Assembly (NCBI GenBank): GCA_027055635.1 | Contig: JALUMZ010000149.1 | Coordinates: forward strand, 1 to 10,161 | Origin: Campylobacteraceae bacterium | Lineage (GTDB): Bacteria > Campylobacterota > Campylobacteria > Campylobacterales > Sulfurospirillaceae | DNA: 10,161 bases | Direction of reading: 5' to 3' | In this document: positions 1-6,890 of the stretch, in pieces | Position numbering within the stretch: position 1 is the stretch's first letter | Layout: every line of letters begins with the position of its first letter | Notes under the pieces: generated by a model | Databases searched by the model: none | Told to the model about the DNA's origin: nothing | The model's input: the letters and a program-made list of their open reading frames with translations, nothing else | Position numbers and translations under genes: made by a program

Positions 1-1
1 A

Positions 2-835
2 AATAAGACAAAATATGAACAAATAAAGAAAAAATTCAAAGAGAGACTCGCAAACAAAATGGATCTTTTAGAATCAAGAGTAACTTATGAGCAATCAAAT
101 ATAAAAGTAAGTAGTGAAAAGAGAAATTTAAGCCTTGCAAAATATAAATTTAAAAATCTCACAGGTATAAAAGATATAAAAATTCCAGATGTTGACTTAG
201 AAAAGATAGATATTTCAAGGTTAAATCTACCATACAAAAGAGATGATCTTTTAGCACTGAATATGGAGATAAAAAAATCAAATATAAATATAGCTTTAAC
301 TAAAAAAGAGATAAAAAATACCTCCTATAACAGATATCCAAAAGTTGATCTATCTGCTTCATTTTCCATGTATGACAGCTCAAGCATCTATACAGACTAC
401 AAACGAGAGTCAAGAGTTATGCTAAGCGCCAAAGTTCCTCTGTTTGACGGAGGATATACAAGTTCAAGAGAGGCACAATATAGATATCTTTTAAGTGCGG
501 CAAATGAGGACCTTAAAGATACGCAAAGAAAAGTTTTGTCAAAATACGATGAGTTTATAGTAAACTATAAGACATCAAAGGAAAATATAAACTTATACAA
601 AGAGACGATAGCCTCTTCAAAGCTCTATCTCTATGCAGTAACTAGAGGTTACGAGAGCGGTTTGAAAAATTTAATAGATGTTGAAGATGCAAAAGCCAAA
701 CTTTTTGAGGCAAAATTTAAACTTATAGATTCTGTTTATCAGTTTATAAAGGCATATACATCTTTACTAAATCTCTACGGTGTATTTGATGATTTAAAAC
801 TAGAACAGCTGGATTTAGCTCTTTTTAGGGGATAA
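2..835 (+). CDS. TolC-family outer membrane efflux protein, C-terminal part (5' end outside window)
   Basis: Outer-membrane factor of the TolC/OEP family, which forms a trimeric channel across the outer membrane and periplasm for efflux pumps or type I secretion. The frame is open from the first full codon of the window (base 2), so the ATG at 59 is internal, not the start; about 277 residues are present, against roughly 420-480 for the family. Visible family traits are a long Lys/Glu-rich helical stretch with the RDDLLALNMEI segment that opens the second OEP repeat, a beta-strand region (DLSASFSMYDSS), then the typical VPLFDGG turn at about nt 434-454, followed by long coiled-coil helices ending in a YxSGLKNLIDVEDA segment. 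It is followed after 28 nt by a polysaccharide-initiating transferase, so a role in export linked to the surface-glycan locus is possible but is only inference; the missing upstream genes (membrane fusion protein, pump) would decide. Confidence 0.85.
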   Translation, partial: NKTKYEQIKKKFKERLANKMDLLESRVTYEQSNIKVSSEKRNLSLAKYKFKNLTGIKDIKIPDVDLEKIDISRLNLPYKRDDLLALNMEIKKSNINIALTKKEIKNTSYNRYPKVDLSASFSMYDSSSIYTDYKRESRVMLSAKVPLFDGGYTSSREAQYRYLLSAANEDLKDTQRKVLSKYDEFIVNYKTSKENINLYKETIASSKLYLYAVTRGYESGLKNLIDVEDAKAKLFEAKFKLIDSVYQFIKAYTSLLNLYGVFDDLKLEQLDLALFRG

Positions 836-850
836 GGTCAGTTAATAAAA

Positions 851-857
851 AAAGGGA
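851..857 (+). promoter_or_regulatory. Ribosome binding site supporting the TTG start of the sugar transferase
   Basis: AAAGGGA lies 6 nt before the TTG at 864. The first downstream ATG in frame is Met20, inside the first predicted membrane helix, so the TTG with this site is the better start. Confidence 0.6.
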
Positions 858-863
858 AAGCTT

Positions 864-2177
864 TTGAAAAAGCAGTTTGTCGGTATAGTATTCCTACTCT
901 TTGATTTTCTTTTTATAGTTATGTTTTACTATATGACTGTTGAGTTTAGGAGCCAAATAGAGATACGCGGTATCAGATTTACCCCCTATCTACTCAAAGA
1001 TTTCTCTCTCTTTTTTGTCATCATAATGCTTAGCCTTTTTTATGAAAAAATCTACACCCTAAGATTTGATTTTTGGGAAGAGGCAAAGTTGAGTATCAAG
1101 GCTCTGCTTCTCTCTTTTGTTATAGTTTTGGCTATTTTAATGTTGACTAAAACAAATCAAGAGTACTCGAGATCTTTTTTTGTTATATACTTCTTTGGTT
1201 TGATGATTTTTTTACCGGCTTATAAAAGAGTGCTTAAAAAAATTCTTTTTAAGATATCGTTTTTTAGAAAAAAAGTAAAAATTGTAGGAGATAAAAAACA
1301 GGCTGATATATTAGCACAAGAGTTTAGTAAAAACTGGTATTTGGGTTTTAAACCGGTAAAAAAAAGACCTGATGTTGTCTTTATAGCCTCAAGAGGTATA
1401 AGCACGACAAGGATAGATCAATTTCTCAGAAGATACTCTCTGTTCGTCAAAGATATATATGTTATTCCATATATGAATACTATAAACTTTTCACAATCTC
1501 AAATCATAGAGTTTTTCAATATCAAAACATCTGTCATCAAGATAGAAAATAATCTCTTAAAAGTTGAAAATAGATTTTTAAAAGAGCTGTTTGACAAATC
1601 TTTAACCATCTTAATCTTGCCCCTATTTCTTCTGTTCCATATAGTAATCTCATTTTTTATCAAAAGAGACTCAAGCGGTGGTGTTTTCTTCAAGCAAAAC
1701 AGAGTTGGAAAAGATAAGAAGATTTTTCAGTGTTTTAAATATAGAACTATGCTTACCGATAGTGAAGATATATTAAAAGAGTATCTGAAAAAAAATCCTG
1801 ATGAGGTAAATTACTATAAAAAATACCATAAATACAAACAAGACCCTAGAATCACAAAAACCGGTAAAACCCTGAGGAAGTTATCACTAGATGAGTTACC
1901 CCAAATCATAAATGTTTTAAAGGGTGAAATGGATCTTATAGGACCTAGACCATATATGCCAAATGAAGAGTGTGAACTTGGTGAAGATTTGGACCTGATC
2001 ACAAGAGTTAGACCGGGAATTAGTGGTTTATGGCAAGTCAGTGGAAGAAACAATCTATCGTTTAGTGATAGAAAAACCTTAGATGTGTGGTATATCCAAA
2101 ACTGGTCGTTATGGATGGATGTGATTATTTTATTTAAAACAATCAAAGTTGTGTTACTAAAGACAGGAGCTAAGTAG
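864..2177 (+). CDS. WbaP-type undecaprenyl-phosphate sugar-1-phosphate transferase (bacterial sugar transferase family)
   Basis: Inner-membrane phosphoglycosyl transferase that moves a sugar-1-phosphate (galactose-1-P in classic WbaP, glucose-1-P in WcaJ-like members) from a nucleotide sugar to undecaprenyl phosphate, the first step of O-antigen, capsule or exopolysaccharide assembly. The 437 residues show four N-terminal hydrophobic helices (about 5-25, 45-61, 79-95, 104-121), a cytoplasmic middle domain (about 135-225), a re-entrant/TM helix at 247-266, and the full C-terminal catalytic domain: FKQNRVG (276-282), SLDELPQ (341-347) with the catalytic Asp343-Glu344 pair, LIGPRP (358-363), RPGISGLWQVSGR (383-395) and the WbaP-like end YIQNWSLWMDVIILFKT. 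The N-terminal part is slightly shorter than in enterobacterial WbaP. The stop is immediately followed by the ATG of the exonuclease gene. The family is certain; the donor sugar cannot be read from the sequence, so no symbol is given. Confidence 0.93.
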   Translation: MKKQFVGIVFLLFDFLFIVMFYYMTVEFRSQIEIRGIRFTPYLLKDFSLFFVIIMLSLFYEKIYTLRFDFWEEAKLSIKALLLSFVIVLAILMLTKTNQEYSRSFFVIYFFGLMIFLPAYKRVLKKILFKISFFRKKVKIVGDKKQADILAQEFSKNWYLGFKPVKKRPDVVFIASRGISTTRIDQFLRRYSLFVKDIYVIPYMNTINFSQSQIIEFFNIKTSVIKIENNLLKVENRFLKELFDKSLTILILPLFLLFHIVISFFIKRDSSGGVFFKQNRVGKDKKIFQCFKYRTMLTDSEDILKEYLKKNPDEVNYYKKYHKYKQDPRITKTGKTLRKLSLDELPQIINVLKGEMDLIGPRPYMPNEECELGEDLDLITRVRPGISGLWQVSGRNNLSFSDRKTLDVWYIQNWSLWMDVIILFKTIKVVLLKTGAK

Positions 2178-2957
2178 ATGATTTGTGTATTTGATATAGA
2201 GACTGTGCCTGATGCCAATTTGATAAGAAAAACTCTGCATTTTGAGGGTAGCGACATAGAGGTTTCAAATATCGCCATGGGTGAACAAGAGGCGAAAAGC
2301 GGAAGTAGTTTTTTACCTCTGCCTTATCATAAGATTGTAGCTATTTCAGCAGTCATAGCTGATGATTTTGGAGTTTTTCAAAAGGTTAGTTCCATGGATG
2401 GTGATAGTGAAGAGGAGATGTTGAGGGATTTTTTGAGATTTTTAGACTCTCACAACCCAAAGCTTGTCAGTTTCAATGGTCGCAGTTTTGATGTACCTCT
2501 TTTGATGATACGAGCCATGAAATACAACCTTACATGTAGAGCCTACTTTGAAGTAGAAAATAGGGAACTTGGCAAGAGCAAGTGGGATAATTACAGATAT
2601 AGATTTTCACATAGATTTCACATAGATTTGATGGATCACATCAGCGAGTTTGGAGCAACCAGGGGTTTGAAATTGGATGTTTTATGCTCACATATCGGAG
2701 CACCTGGAAAGTATGATGTTAAGGGTGATCAGGTGATGGACATGTACTATAGGGGAGAGTTAAAACAGATAAGAGAATATTGTGAAAGCGATGTCTTAAA
2801 TACCTACTGGCTCTATCTTAAATATGAACTTCTAAAAGGAAATCTCATAGTAGAAGATTTTAAACGAAGCTTGGATATAATGGGTGAAAAATTGAGTGAT
2901 GAAAAATCATATACAAAGATATTTAAGGAGGCAGTGAGCAATGAAATCAATCTTTAG
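2178..2957 (+). CDS. WlaX-like 3'-5' exonuclease (DnaQ fold, PolB-exonuclease-related)
   Basis: Predicted 3'-5' exonuclease of the family described as related to the proofreading domain of DNA polymerase B; the Campylobacter member is called WlaX. Three exonuclease motifs are visible: ExoI VFDIET with Asp6 and Glu8, ExoII SFNGRSFDVP (98-107) with Asn100 and Asp105, and ExoIII EYCESD (200-205) with Tyr201 and Asp205, which together give the two-metal acidic site. There is no polymerase domain and no membrane segment in the 259 residues, so it should be cytoplasmic. AGGAG at 2165-2169 sits 8 nt before the ATG. The gene begins on the base after the sugar transferase stop and overlaps the mutase by 17 nt, so all three are translated together. 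Its job in a glycan operon is unknown: DNA repair is implied by the fold, but no substrate can be deduced. Confidence 0.88.
   Translation: MICVFDIETVPDANLIRKTLHFEGSDIEVSNIAMGEQEAKSGSSFLPLPYHKIVAISAVIADDFGVFQKVSSMDGDSEEEMLRDFLRFLDSHNPKLVSFNGRSFDVPLLMIRAMKYNLTCRAYFEVENRELGKSKWDNYRYRFSHRFHIDLMDHISEFGATRGLKLDVLCSHIGAPGKYDVKGDQVMDMYYRGELKQIREYCESDVLNTYWLYLKYELLKGNLIVEDFKRSLDIMGEKLSDEKSYTKIFKEAVSNEINL
2925..2931 (+). promoter_or_regulatory. Strong Shine-Dalgarno site inside the exonuclease gene, for the mutase start
   Basis: AAGGAGG is a full-strength Shine-Dalgarno sequence 9 nt before the ATG at 2941. It lies within the end of the exonuclease reading frame, so the mutase can be started both by coupling and independently. 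It is the strongest ribosome site I see in the window. Confidence 0.75.
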
Positions 2958-4314
2958 AGAGTATGATATAAGAGGGATCTTTGAACAAGAGTTAAATGAA
3001 CAGATGACAAAACTGATCGGTTATTTTTTAGGGCAGAGAGTAAAAAAGATAGGTGGATCTGTTGTCGCGATTGGTTATGATGCCAGAAGTCACTCTCCTG
3101 TGCTTTGTGATTATCTTATAAGTGGTTTTAATAAAGCAGGCTGTGAAGTTTTAAATATGGGCATGGTAGCAACCCCCGTAAACTACTTTTCAAATTTTCA
3201 AGAGTGGGACGGAGTCACCACGGATGCCTCTGTTATGATCACAGGCTCTCACAATCCTAGTGAGTATAATGGATTTAAGATAACTATAGATAAAAAGCCT
3301 TTTTTTGGAGAGGATATTTATGCACTAGGTGATGAGATTTTGGAAAATATAGATTTGAAAGTGCAGGACGATACCGCTTGTAAAATGATAGATGCAAAAA
3401 ACAGATATATAGATTTTCTATCCAAAGAGTTTGAACACTTAAAGGGTTTTGATAAAAAGTTTGTTATAGATTGTGGAAACGGAGTGGCAGGAGTAGTTGC
3501 CCCGCAGATTTTTGATAATCTTGGATTTGATTATAAAAGCCTTTTTACCAAACCGGATGGAACATTTCCAAATCACCACCCTGACCCTACAGTTGAGAAA
3601 AACTTAATAGACATAAAAAGAGAGCTAGAGGGTGAGTTTGAGTTTGGATTTGCTTATGACGGAGACGCTGATAGGATAGCATTTCTAACCAAAAAACACA
3701 ATGTCAAAGGCGATATAATGGCGATTCTCTTCTCAAAGTCCATGCAAAATCCAACAGTCATAGGTGAAGTGAAATGCTCACAAGTTATGTATGATACTAT
3801 AAATTCCTATGGAAAAGCTGTGATGTACAAGACAGGACACAGTAATCTAAAAGTAAAAATAGCCGAATTAAATGCTGACTTTGCCGCTGAAGTGAGTGGG
3901 CACCTATTTTTTAATGATAGATACTTTGGTTATGATGATGCCATATATGCTTCGTTGCGTATGATTGAGCTTATCAAAAATGGTCTTGATGTGGACAAAG
4001 AGATAGAAGCTTTGCCCAGAGTTTACTCTACCGAAGAGATAAAAGTAGAGACAAGTGAGAGCGAGAAGTTTCCATTGGTTCAAAAAGTAAAAGAGTTGCT
4101 AAAAAACCCGCCAAGTGATTTTCCTCATATCAAAGAGATAGTTGATGTTGATGGAGTAAGAGTCATATTTGATGAGGGTTGGGGCTTGGTGCGAGCTAGC
4201 AATACCACACCTGTGCTTGTTACAAGATTTGAATCCACAGATGAAGCAAGAGCAAAAGAGTACGAAGAAAAACTAAACTCCCTAATCCAAACAGCAAAAG
4301 AAGAGCTTAAGTGA
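2941..4314 (+). CDS. Phosphomannomutase/phosphoglucomutase (alpha-D-phosphohexomutase)
   Basis: Cytoplasmic phosphohexomutase interconverting hexose-6-phosphate and hexose-1-phosphate (mannose and/or glucose), supplying sugar-1-phosphates for nucleotide sugars such as GDP-mannose or UDP-glucose. All four family loops are intact in 457 residues, the usual length for the AlgC/ManB type: REYDIRG at the N-terminus, the phosphoserine loop TGSHNP (101-106, Ser103), the Mg-binding loop DGDADR (240-245), the sugar-recognition loop EVSGH (317-321), and the phosphate-binding loop RASNTTP (418-424). It starts 17 nt inside the exonuclease gene with a strong ribosome site and ends in a 4-nt overlap (GTGA) with hisH. 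The position downstream of the sugar transferase suggests precursor supply for the same glycan. Loop EVSGH rather than EMSGH does not tell mannose from glucose preference; dual specificity is common in this group. Confidence 0.93.
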   Translation: MKSIFREYDIRGIFEQELNEQMTKLIGYFLGQRVKKIGGSVVAIGYDARSHSPVLCDYLISGFNKAGCEVLNMGMVATPVNYFSNFQEWDGVTTDASVMITGSHNPSEYNGFKITIDKKPFFGEDIYALGDEILENIDLKVQDDTACKMIDAKNRYIDFLSKEFEHLKGFDKKFVIDCGNGVAGVVAPQIFDNLGFDYKSLFTKPDGTFPNHHPDPTVEKNLIDIKRELEGEFEFGFAYDGDADRIAFLTKKHNVKGDIMAILFSKSMQNPTVIGEVKCSQVMYDTINSYGKAVMYKTGHSNLKVKIAELNADFAAEVSGHLFFNDRYFGYDDAIYASLRMIELIKNGLDVDKEIEALPRVYSTEEIKVETSESEKFPLVQKVKELLKNPPSDFPHIKEIVDVDGVRVIFDEGWGLVRASNTTPVLVTRFESTDEARAKEYEEKLNSLIQTAKEELK

Positions 4315-4922
4315 TAGGGATCGTTGATTATAATATGGGGAACCTCAGAAGTGTTTATAACGCTTTTGAAAAAATTGGTAAAAAAGCATTTATAGTAAAA
4401 GAGGCTTCAAAACTAAAAGAGTATGACAAGGTAATACTTCCGGGCGTCGGGGCTTTTGGTGATGCTATGATAAGCTTGGAAGAGAGTGGTATGAAAGAAG
4501 CTGTACTTGAGTTTGCAGACAGTAAAAAACCACTTTTGGGTATATGTTTGGGAATGCAGCTTCTTTTTGACAAAAGTTATGAGTTTGGAGAGACTAAAGG
4601 CTTGGGTTTGATAGAGGGCAAAGTGGTAGAGTTTGATAAATCAAAGTTTCCAACAAGGCTAAAAGTTCCGCATATGGGTTGGAATGAGATATTTATCCAA
4701 AAAAATTCTCCACTCTTAAGTGGAATTGATAATGAGACTTATCTATACTTTGTGCATAGTTTTCATGCTACATGTGCAGATGAGTTTATAGTAGCAAAGA
4801 CAACTTATGGCTATGATTTCCCTAGTGTTGTGCAAAGAGATAATATCTTTGGTTTTCAGCCCCACCCGGAGAAATCACACGAATATGGACTAAAAATACT
4901 AAAAAATTTCATACAATTATAA
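4311..4922 (+). CDS. hisH: Imidazole glycerol phosphate synthase, glutamine amidotransferase subunit HisH
   Basis: Glutaminase subunit that produces ammonia from glutamine and channels it to HisF, which turns PRFAR into imidazole glycerol phosphate and AICAR in histidine synthesis. The 203 residues are a complete class I amidotransferase of HisH length: N-terminal IGIVDYNMGNL, oxyanion region PGVGAFGDAM (44-53), nucleophile elbow GICLGMQ with Cys79, the HisH-typical PHMGWNE, FVHSFHA, and the catalytic pair in HPEKS (His185, Glu187). It starts with GTG, the start overlapping the mutase stop by 4 nt, with only a weak purine-rich site (AAGAAGAG) before it, so translational coupling is likely. 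hisA follows after 12 nt. HisH paralogues also serve surface-sugar pathways in Campylobacter, but the hisA neighbour favours histidine synthesis. hisF must lie elsewhere. Confidence 0.93.
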   Translation: MIGIVDYNMGNLRSVYNAFEKIGKKAFIVKEASKLKEYDKVILPGVGAFGDAMISLEESGMKEAVLEFADSKKPLLGICLGMQLLFDKSYEFGETKGLGLIEGKVVEFDKSKFPTRLKVPHMGWNEIFIQKNSPLLSGIDNETYLYFVHSFHATCADEFIVAKTTYGYDFPSVVQRDNIFGFQPHPEKSHEYGLKILKNFIQL

Positions 4923-4934
4923 AAAAGGATAAAG

Positions 4935-5648
4935 GTGTATATACTACCGGCGATTGATTTAAAAGATGGACAAGCAGTGAGGCTCTCAAAAGGGCTTATG
5001 GATAGTGCCAAGATTTACTCAAATGAGCCTTGGGTCTTAGCCAAAAAATTTGAAGAGCTTGGCTCTAATTGGTTGCATTTGGTTGATTTAAATGGTGCAT
5101 TTGCAGGAGAGCCGAAAAATACGGAGCAGATAAAAAAGATAAGAGAAAATTGCAATCTAAATCTTGAATTAGGTGGTGGTATAAGGGATGAAGATACCAT
5201 CAAAAGGTATGTTGATTTGGGAATTGATAGAGTGATTTTAGGCTCAATTGCCCTTAAAAATCCAGATTTTGTCAAAGAGATGTGCCAAAAATACAGAGTC
5301 GCAGTAGGCATAGATGCGATAGACGGTTTTGTAGCCGTTGAGGGTTGGGCACAAAAATCTACGATTAGAGCAGATAAGCTAGCAAAAGAGTTTGCAGATG
5401 CCGGAGTAGAGGCTATTATCTGTACAGATGTGGCAAAAGATGGGATGCTTAGTGGTGTAAATGTTGATTTTACATTAGAGATAGCAAGAGCCTCAAAAGC
5501 AGATACTATAGCTAGCGGTGGTGTAAAAAATTTGGAAGATATCCTCAAACTTAAAGAGACAAAAGAGGTTTCGGGAGTGATAGTCGGCAAAGCCTATTAT
5601 GAGGGAACTATAGATTTAAAAGAAGCCTTTAAAGTAACTTCAAACTAA
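4935..5648 (+). CDS. hisA: Phosphoribosylformimino-5-aminoimidazole carboxamide ribotide isomerase HisA
   Basis: Cytoplasmic (beta/alpha)8-barrel enzyme that isomerises ProFAR to PRFAR, the substrate of HisF/HisH, by an Amadori rearrangement. The 237 residues are the normal family length. Conserved pieces run in order: LPAIDLKDG with catalytic Asp8, LHLVDLNGA (47-55), LELGGGIR (78-84) with the first phosphate-binding glycines, VILGS (100-104), VGIDAIDG (124-131) with catalytic Asp127, CTDVAKDGMLSG (163-174), and IASGGV (192-197) as the second phosphate-binding loop. The start is GTG at 4935, since the protein begins directly with the first beta strand; AAGGA at 4925-4929 is 5 nt upstream. The gene is followed by the largest gap in the window (45 nt). 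The half-barrel similarity to HisF is expected; the AIDL start and TDVAKDG identify HisA rather than HisF. Confidence 0.95.
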   Translation: MYILPAIDLKDGQAVRLSKGLMDSAKIYSNEPWVLAKKFEELGSNWLHLVDLNGAFAGEPKNTEQIKKIRENCNLNLELGGGIRDEDTIKRYVDLGIDRVILGSIALKNPDFVKEMCQKYRVAVGIDAIDGFVAVEGWAQKSTIRADKLAKEFADAGVEAIICTDVAKDGMLSGVNVDFTLEIARASKADTIASGGVKNLEDILKLKETKEVSGVIVGKAYYEGTIDLKEAFKVTSN

Positions 5649-5655
5649 AATAAGT

Positions 5656-5678
5656 TAAAATAGTGTCTAAATTAAAAT
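5656..5678 (+). promoter_or_regulatory. Possible promoter region upstream of cheY
   Basis: The 45-nt gap 5649-5693 is the only one in the window long enough for a promoter of its own. It has two TAAAAT hexamers, at 5656-5661 and 5673-5678, either of which could act as a -10 element; Campylobacterota promoters often lack a clear -35 box. The whole gap is A/T-rich, so chance matches are easy and support is weak. Confidence 0.25.
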
Positions 5679-5682
5679 ATAA

Positions 5683-5687
5683 AAGGA
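5683..5687 (+). promoter_or_regulatory. Ribosome binding site supporting the TTG start of cheY
   Basis: AAGGA lies 6 nt before the TTG at 5694. The protein read from this TTG begins RLLVVDDSS, exactly at the first beta strand of the receiver fold, and the next ATG would remove the Asp pair, so this start is firm. Confidence 0.65.
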
Positions 5688-5693
5688 TAAGTA

Positions 5694-6059
5694 TTGAGAT
5701 TGCTAGTAGTAGATGATAGCTCAACAATGCGAAGAATTATAAAAAATACATTGGCTAGACTAGGCTATAAAGATGTTTTAGAAGCCGAGCATGGTCTTGC
5801 AGCATGGCAAGTTATGCAAGAAAATAGCGATATAGATGTCCTTATAACAGACTGGAATATGCCTGAGATGAATGGACTAGAGCTTGTAAAAAAAGTAAGA
5901 GCAGAAGATAAGTATGAGGATATGCCTATCATTATGGTTACTACCGAAGGTGGTAAAGCAGAAGTGATCACAGCTCTAAGAGCAGGAGTCAATAACTATA
6001 TAGTAAAACCTTTTACACCACAGGTTTTAAAAGAAAAACTTGAGGATGTACTAGGTTAA
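5694..6059 (+). CDS. cheY: Chemotaxis response regulator CheY
   Basis: Stand-alone receiver-domain protein that is phosphorylated by CheA and binds the flagellar switch (FliM/FliN) to change rotation. All residues of the phosphorelay are present in 121 residues: acidic pair Asp7-Asp8, phosphoacceptor Asp53 in LITDWNMPEMNG, Thr83 in MVTTEGGKAE, Tyr102 and Lys105-Pro106 in NNYIVKPF. There is no output domain. The sequence closely resembles my recollection of Campylobacter jejuni CheY, including the shared segment NNYIVKPFTPQVLKEKLE. It starts with TTG and is followed 3 nt later by prmA; no cheA, cheW or flagellar gene is in the window, so it sits apart from the rest of the chemotaxis set, as in Campylobacter and Helicobacter. 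An independent promoter in the 45-nt gap before it is possible. Confidence 0.95.
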   Translation: MRLLVVDDSSTMRRIIKNTLARLGYKDVLEAEHGLAAWQVMQENSDIDVLITDWNMPEMNGLELVKKVRAEDKYEDMPIIMVTTEGGKAEVITALRAGVNNYIVKPFTPQVLKEKLEDVLG

Positions 6060-6062
6060 TAT

Positions 6063-6887
6063 ATGCACAAAACCTACAATGAGCTTAGCATTACCCCTAG
6101 CTATGCATATAAATATTTCATAGATTTTATTTTTTCTCTAAATTTTGAAGCTGTTGAAGAGAGAGCCGGAACTATTATTATCCGAAGTGAAGACTCTTTG
6201 GAAAAAATGATATTTGCGCTAAACGAGTATGCAAAGAGTTTATCTAAAAAACTAAAACAAGATATTGTTTTGAGTACAAAATTAGAGATAAAAGAGAATG
6301 AAGATTGGATACAAAAGTATAAAAATTCGATACAAGCTATTAGTGTGGGAGACTTTTATATAAGGCCTGATTGGGAAAAAGAGGATAAATCAAAGACTAA
6401 TATAATCATAAATCCGGCCCTTGCATTTGGTTCCGGTCACCATGAAAGCACATTTGGATGTATCTTGCAGTTGCAAAAATATTTAAACAAAGATGATACT
6501 CTTTTGGATGTTGGATGCGGAAGTGGGATACTAGGGATTGTAGGCTCTAAGTTAGGAGCGATTGTTGATATTTGTGATACAGATGAATTAGCCATAAAAA
6601 GTGCAATAGAAAATTTTAAGATAAATGGTGCAGATATAAATCTATCTTGGATTGGTTCAGTATCGCAAAGAAGTGTGCAGTATGATATGGTTATAGCAAA
6701 TATCATAGCAGATGTACTCATCATGCTAAGCGGGGATTTGATAAACAGTATAAAAAAAGATGGCATCTTGATACTCTCGGGTATCTTGGAAAAATATATA
6801 GACAGAGTAGAAGCAAAGTTTTCTTGCTTGAAACTTATAAACAAATATAAAAAAAATGAATGGTTTACATTGGTTTTAAAAAGGTAA
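6063..6887 (+). CDS. prmA: Ribosomal protein L11 methyltransferase PrmA
   Basis: S-adenosylmethionine-dependent methyltransferase that trimethylates lysines and the N-terminus of ribosomal protein L11; in other bacteria it is dispensable for growth. The N-terminal third is the divergent L11-binding domain, followed by the linker motif EDWIQKYK (80-87) and IRPDW (100-104), the PrmA signature NPALAFGSGHHEST (117-130), SAM motif I LLDVGCGSGILGI (147-159), acidic residues CDTDE (171-175) at the end of the second strand, and the motif IV position IANIIAD (211-217). Length 274 is slightly below the ~293 of E. coli PrmA, the difference being in the N-terminal domain. The signature reads GSGHHEST where enterobacterial PrmA has GTGTHPTT. 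The gene has no good ribosome site (GAGG is about 18 nt away) and begins 3 nt after cheY, so coupled translation is likely. Confidence 0.88.
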   Translation: MHKTYNELSITPSYAYKYFIDFIFSLNFEAVEERAGTIIIRSEDSLEKMIFALNEYAKSLSKKLKQDIVLSTKLEIKENEDWIQKYKNSIQAISVGDFYIRPDWEKEDKSKTNIIINPALAFGSGHHESTFGCILQLQKYLNKDDTLLDVGCGSGILGIVGSKLGAIVDICDTDELAIKSAIENFKINGADINLSWIGSVSQRSVQYDMVIANIIADVLIMLSGDLINSIKKDGILILSGILEKYIDRVEAKFSCLKLINKYKKNEWFTLVLKR

Positions 6888-6890
6888 TAA

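Noticed and set aside
59..61. ATG at 59 as the start of the TolC-family gene
   Set aside because: The frame is open from base 2 to this ATG and already encodes family-like charged helix; about 40% of a normal OEP protein would be missing, so the true start is left of the window.
1814..2278. Minus-strand open frame (154 codons) across the sugar transferase/exonuclease junction
   Set aside because: It lies opposite the most conserved catalytic motifs of the transferase and the ExoI motif of the next gene, and its product resembles nothing.
5015..5590. Long minus-strand open frame (191 codons) opposite hisA
   Set aside because: hisA is complete and well conserved over the same bases; the antisense product is Ser/Pro-rich with no recognisable motif, typical of a shadow frame.
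5635..5657. Inverted repeat TAACTT ... AAGTTA at the end of hisA, as a terminator
   Set aside because: The stem is only 6 A/T-rich pairs with an 11-nt loop and no T-tract follows, so it is unlikely to end transcription.
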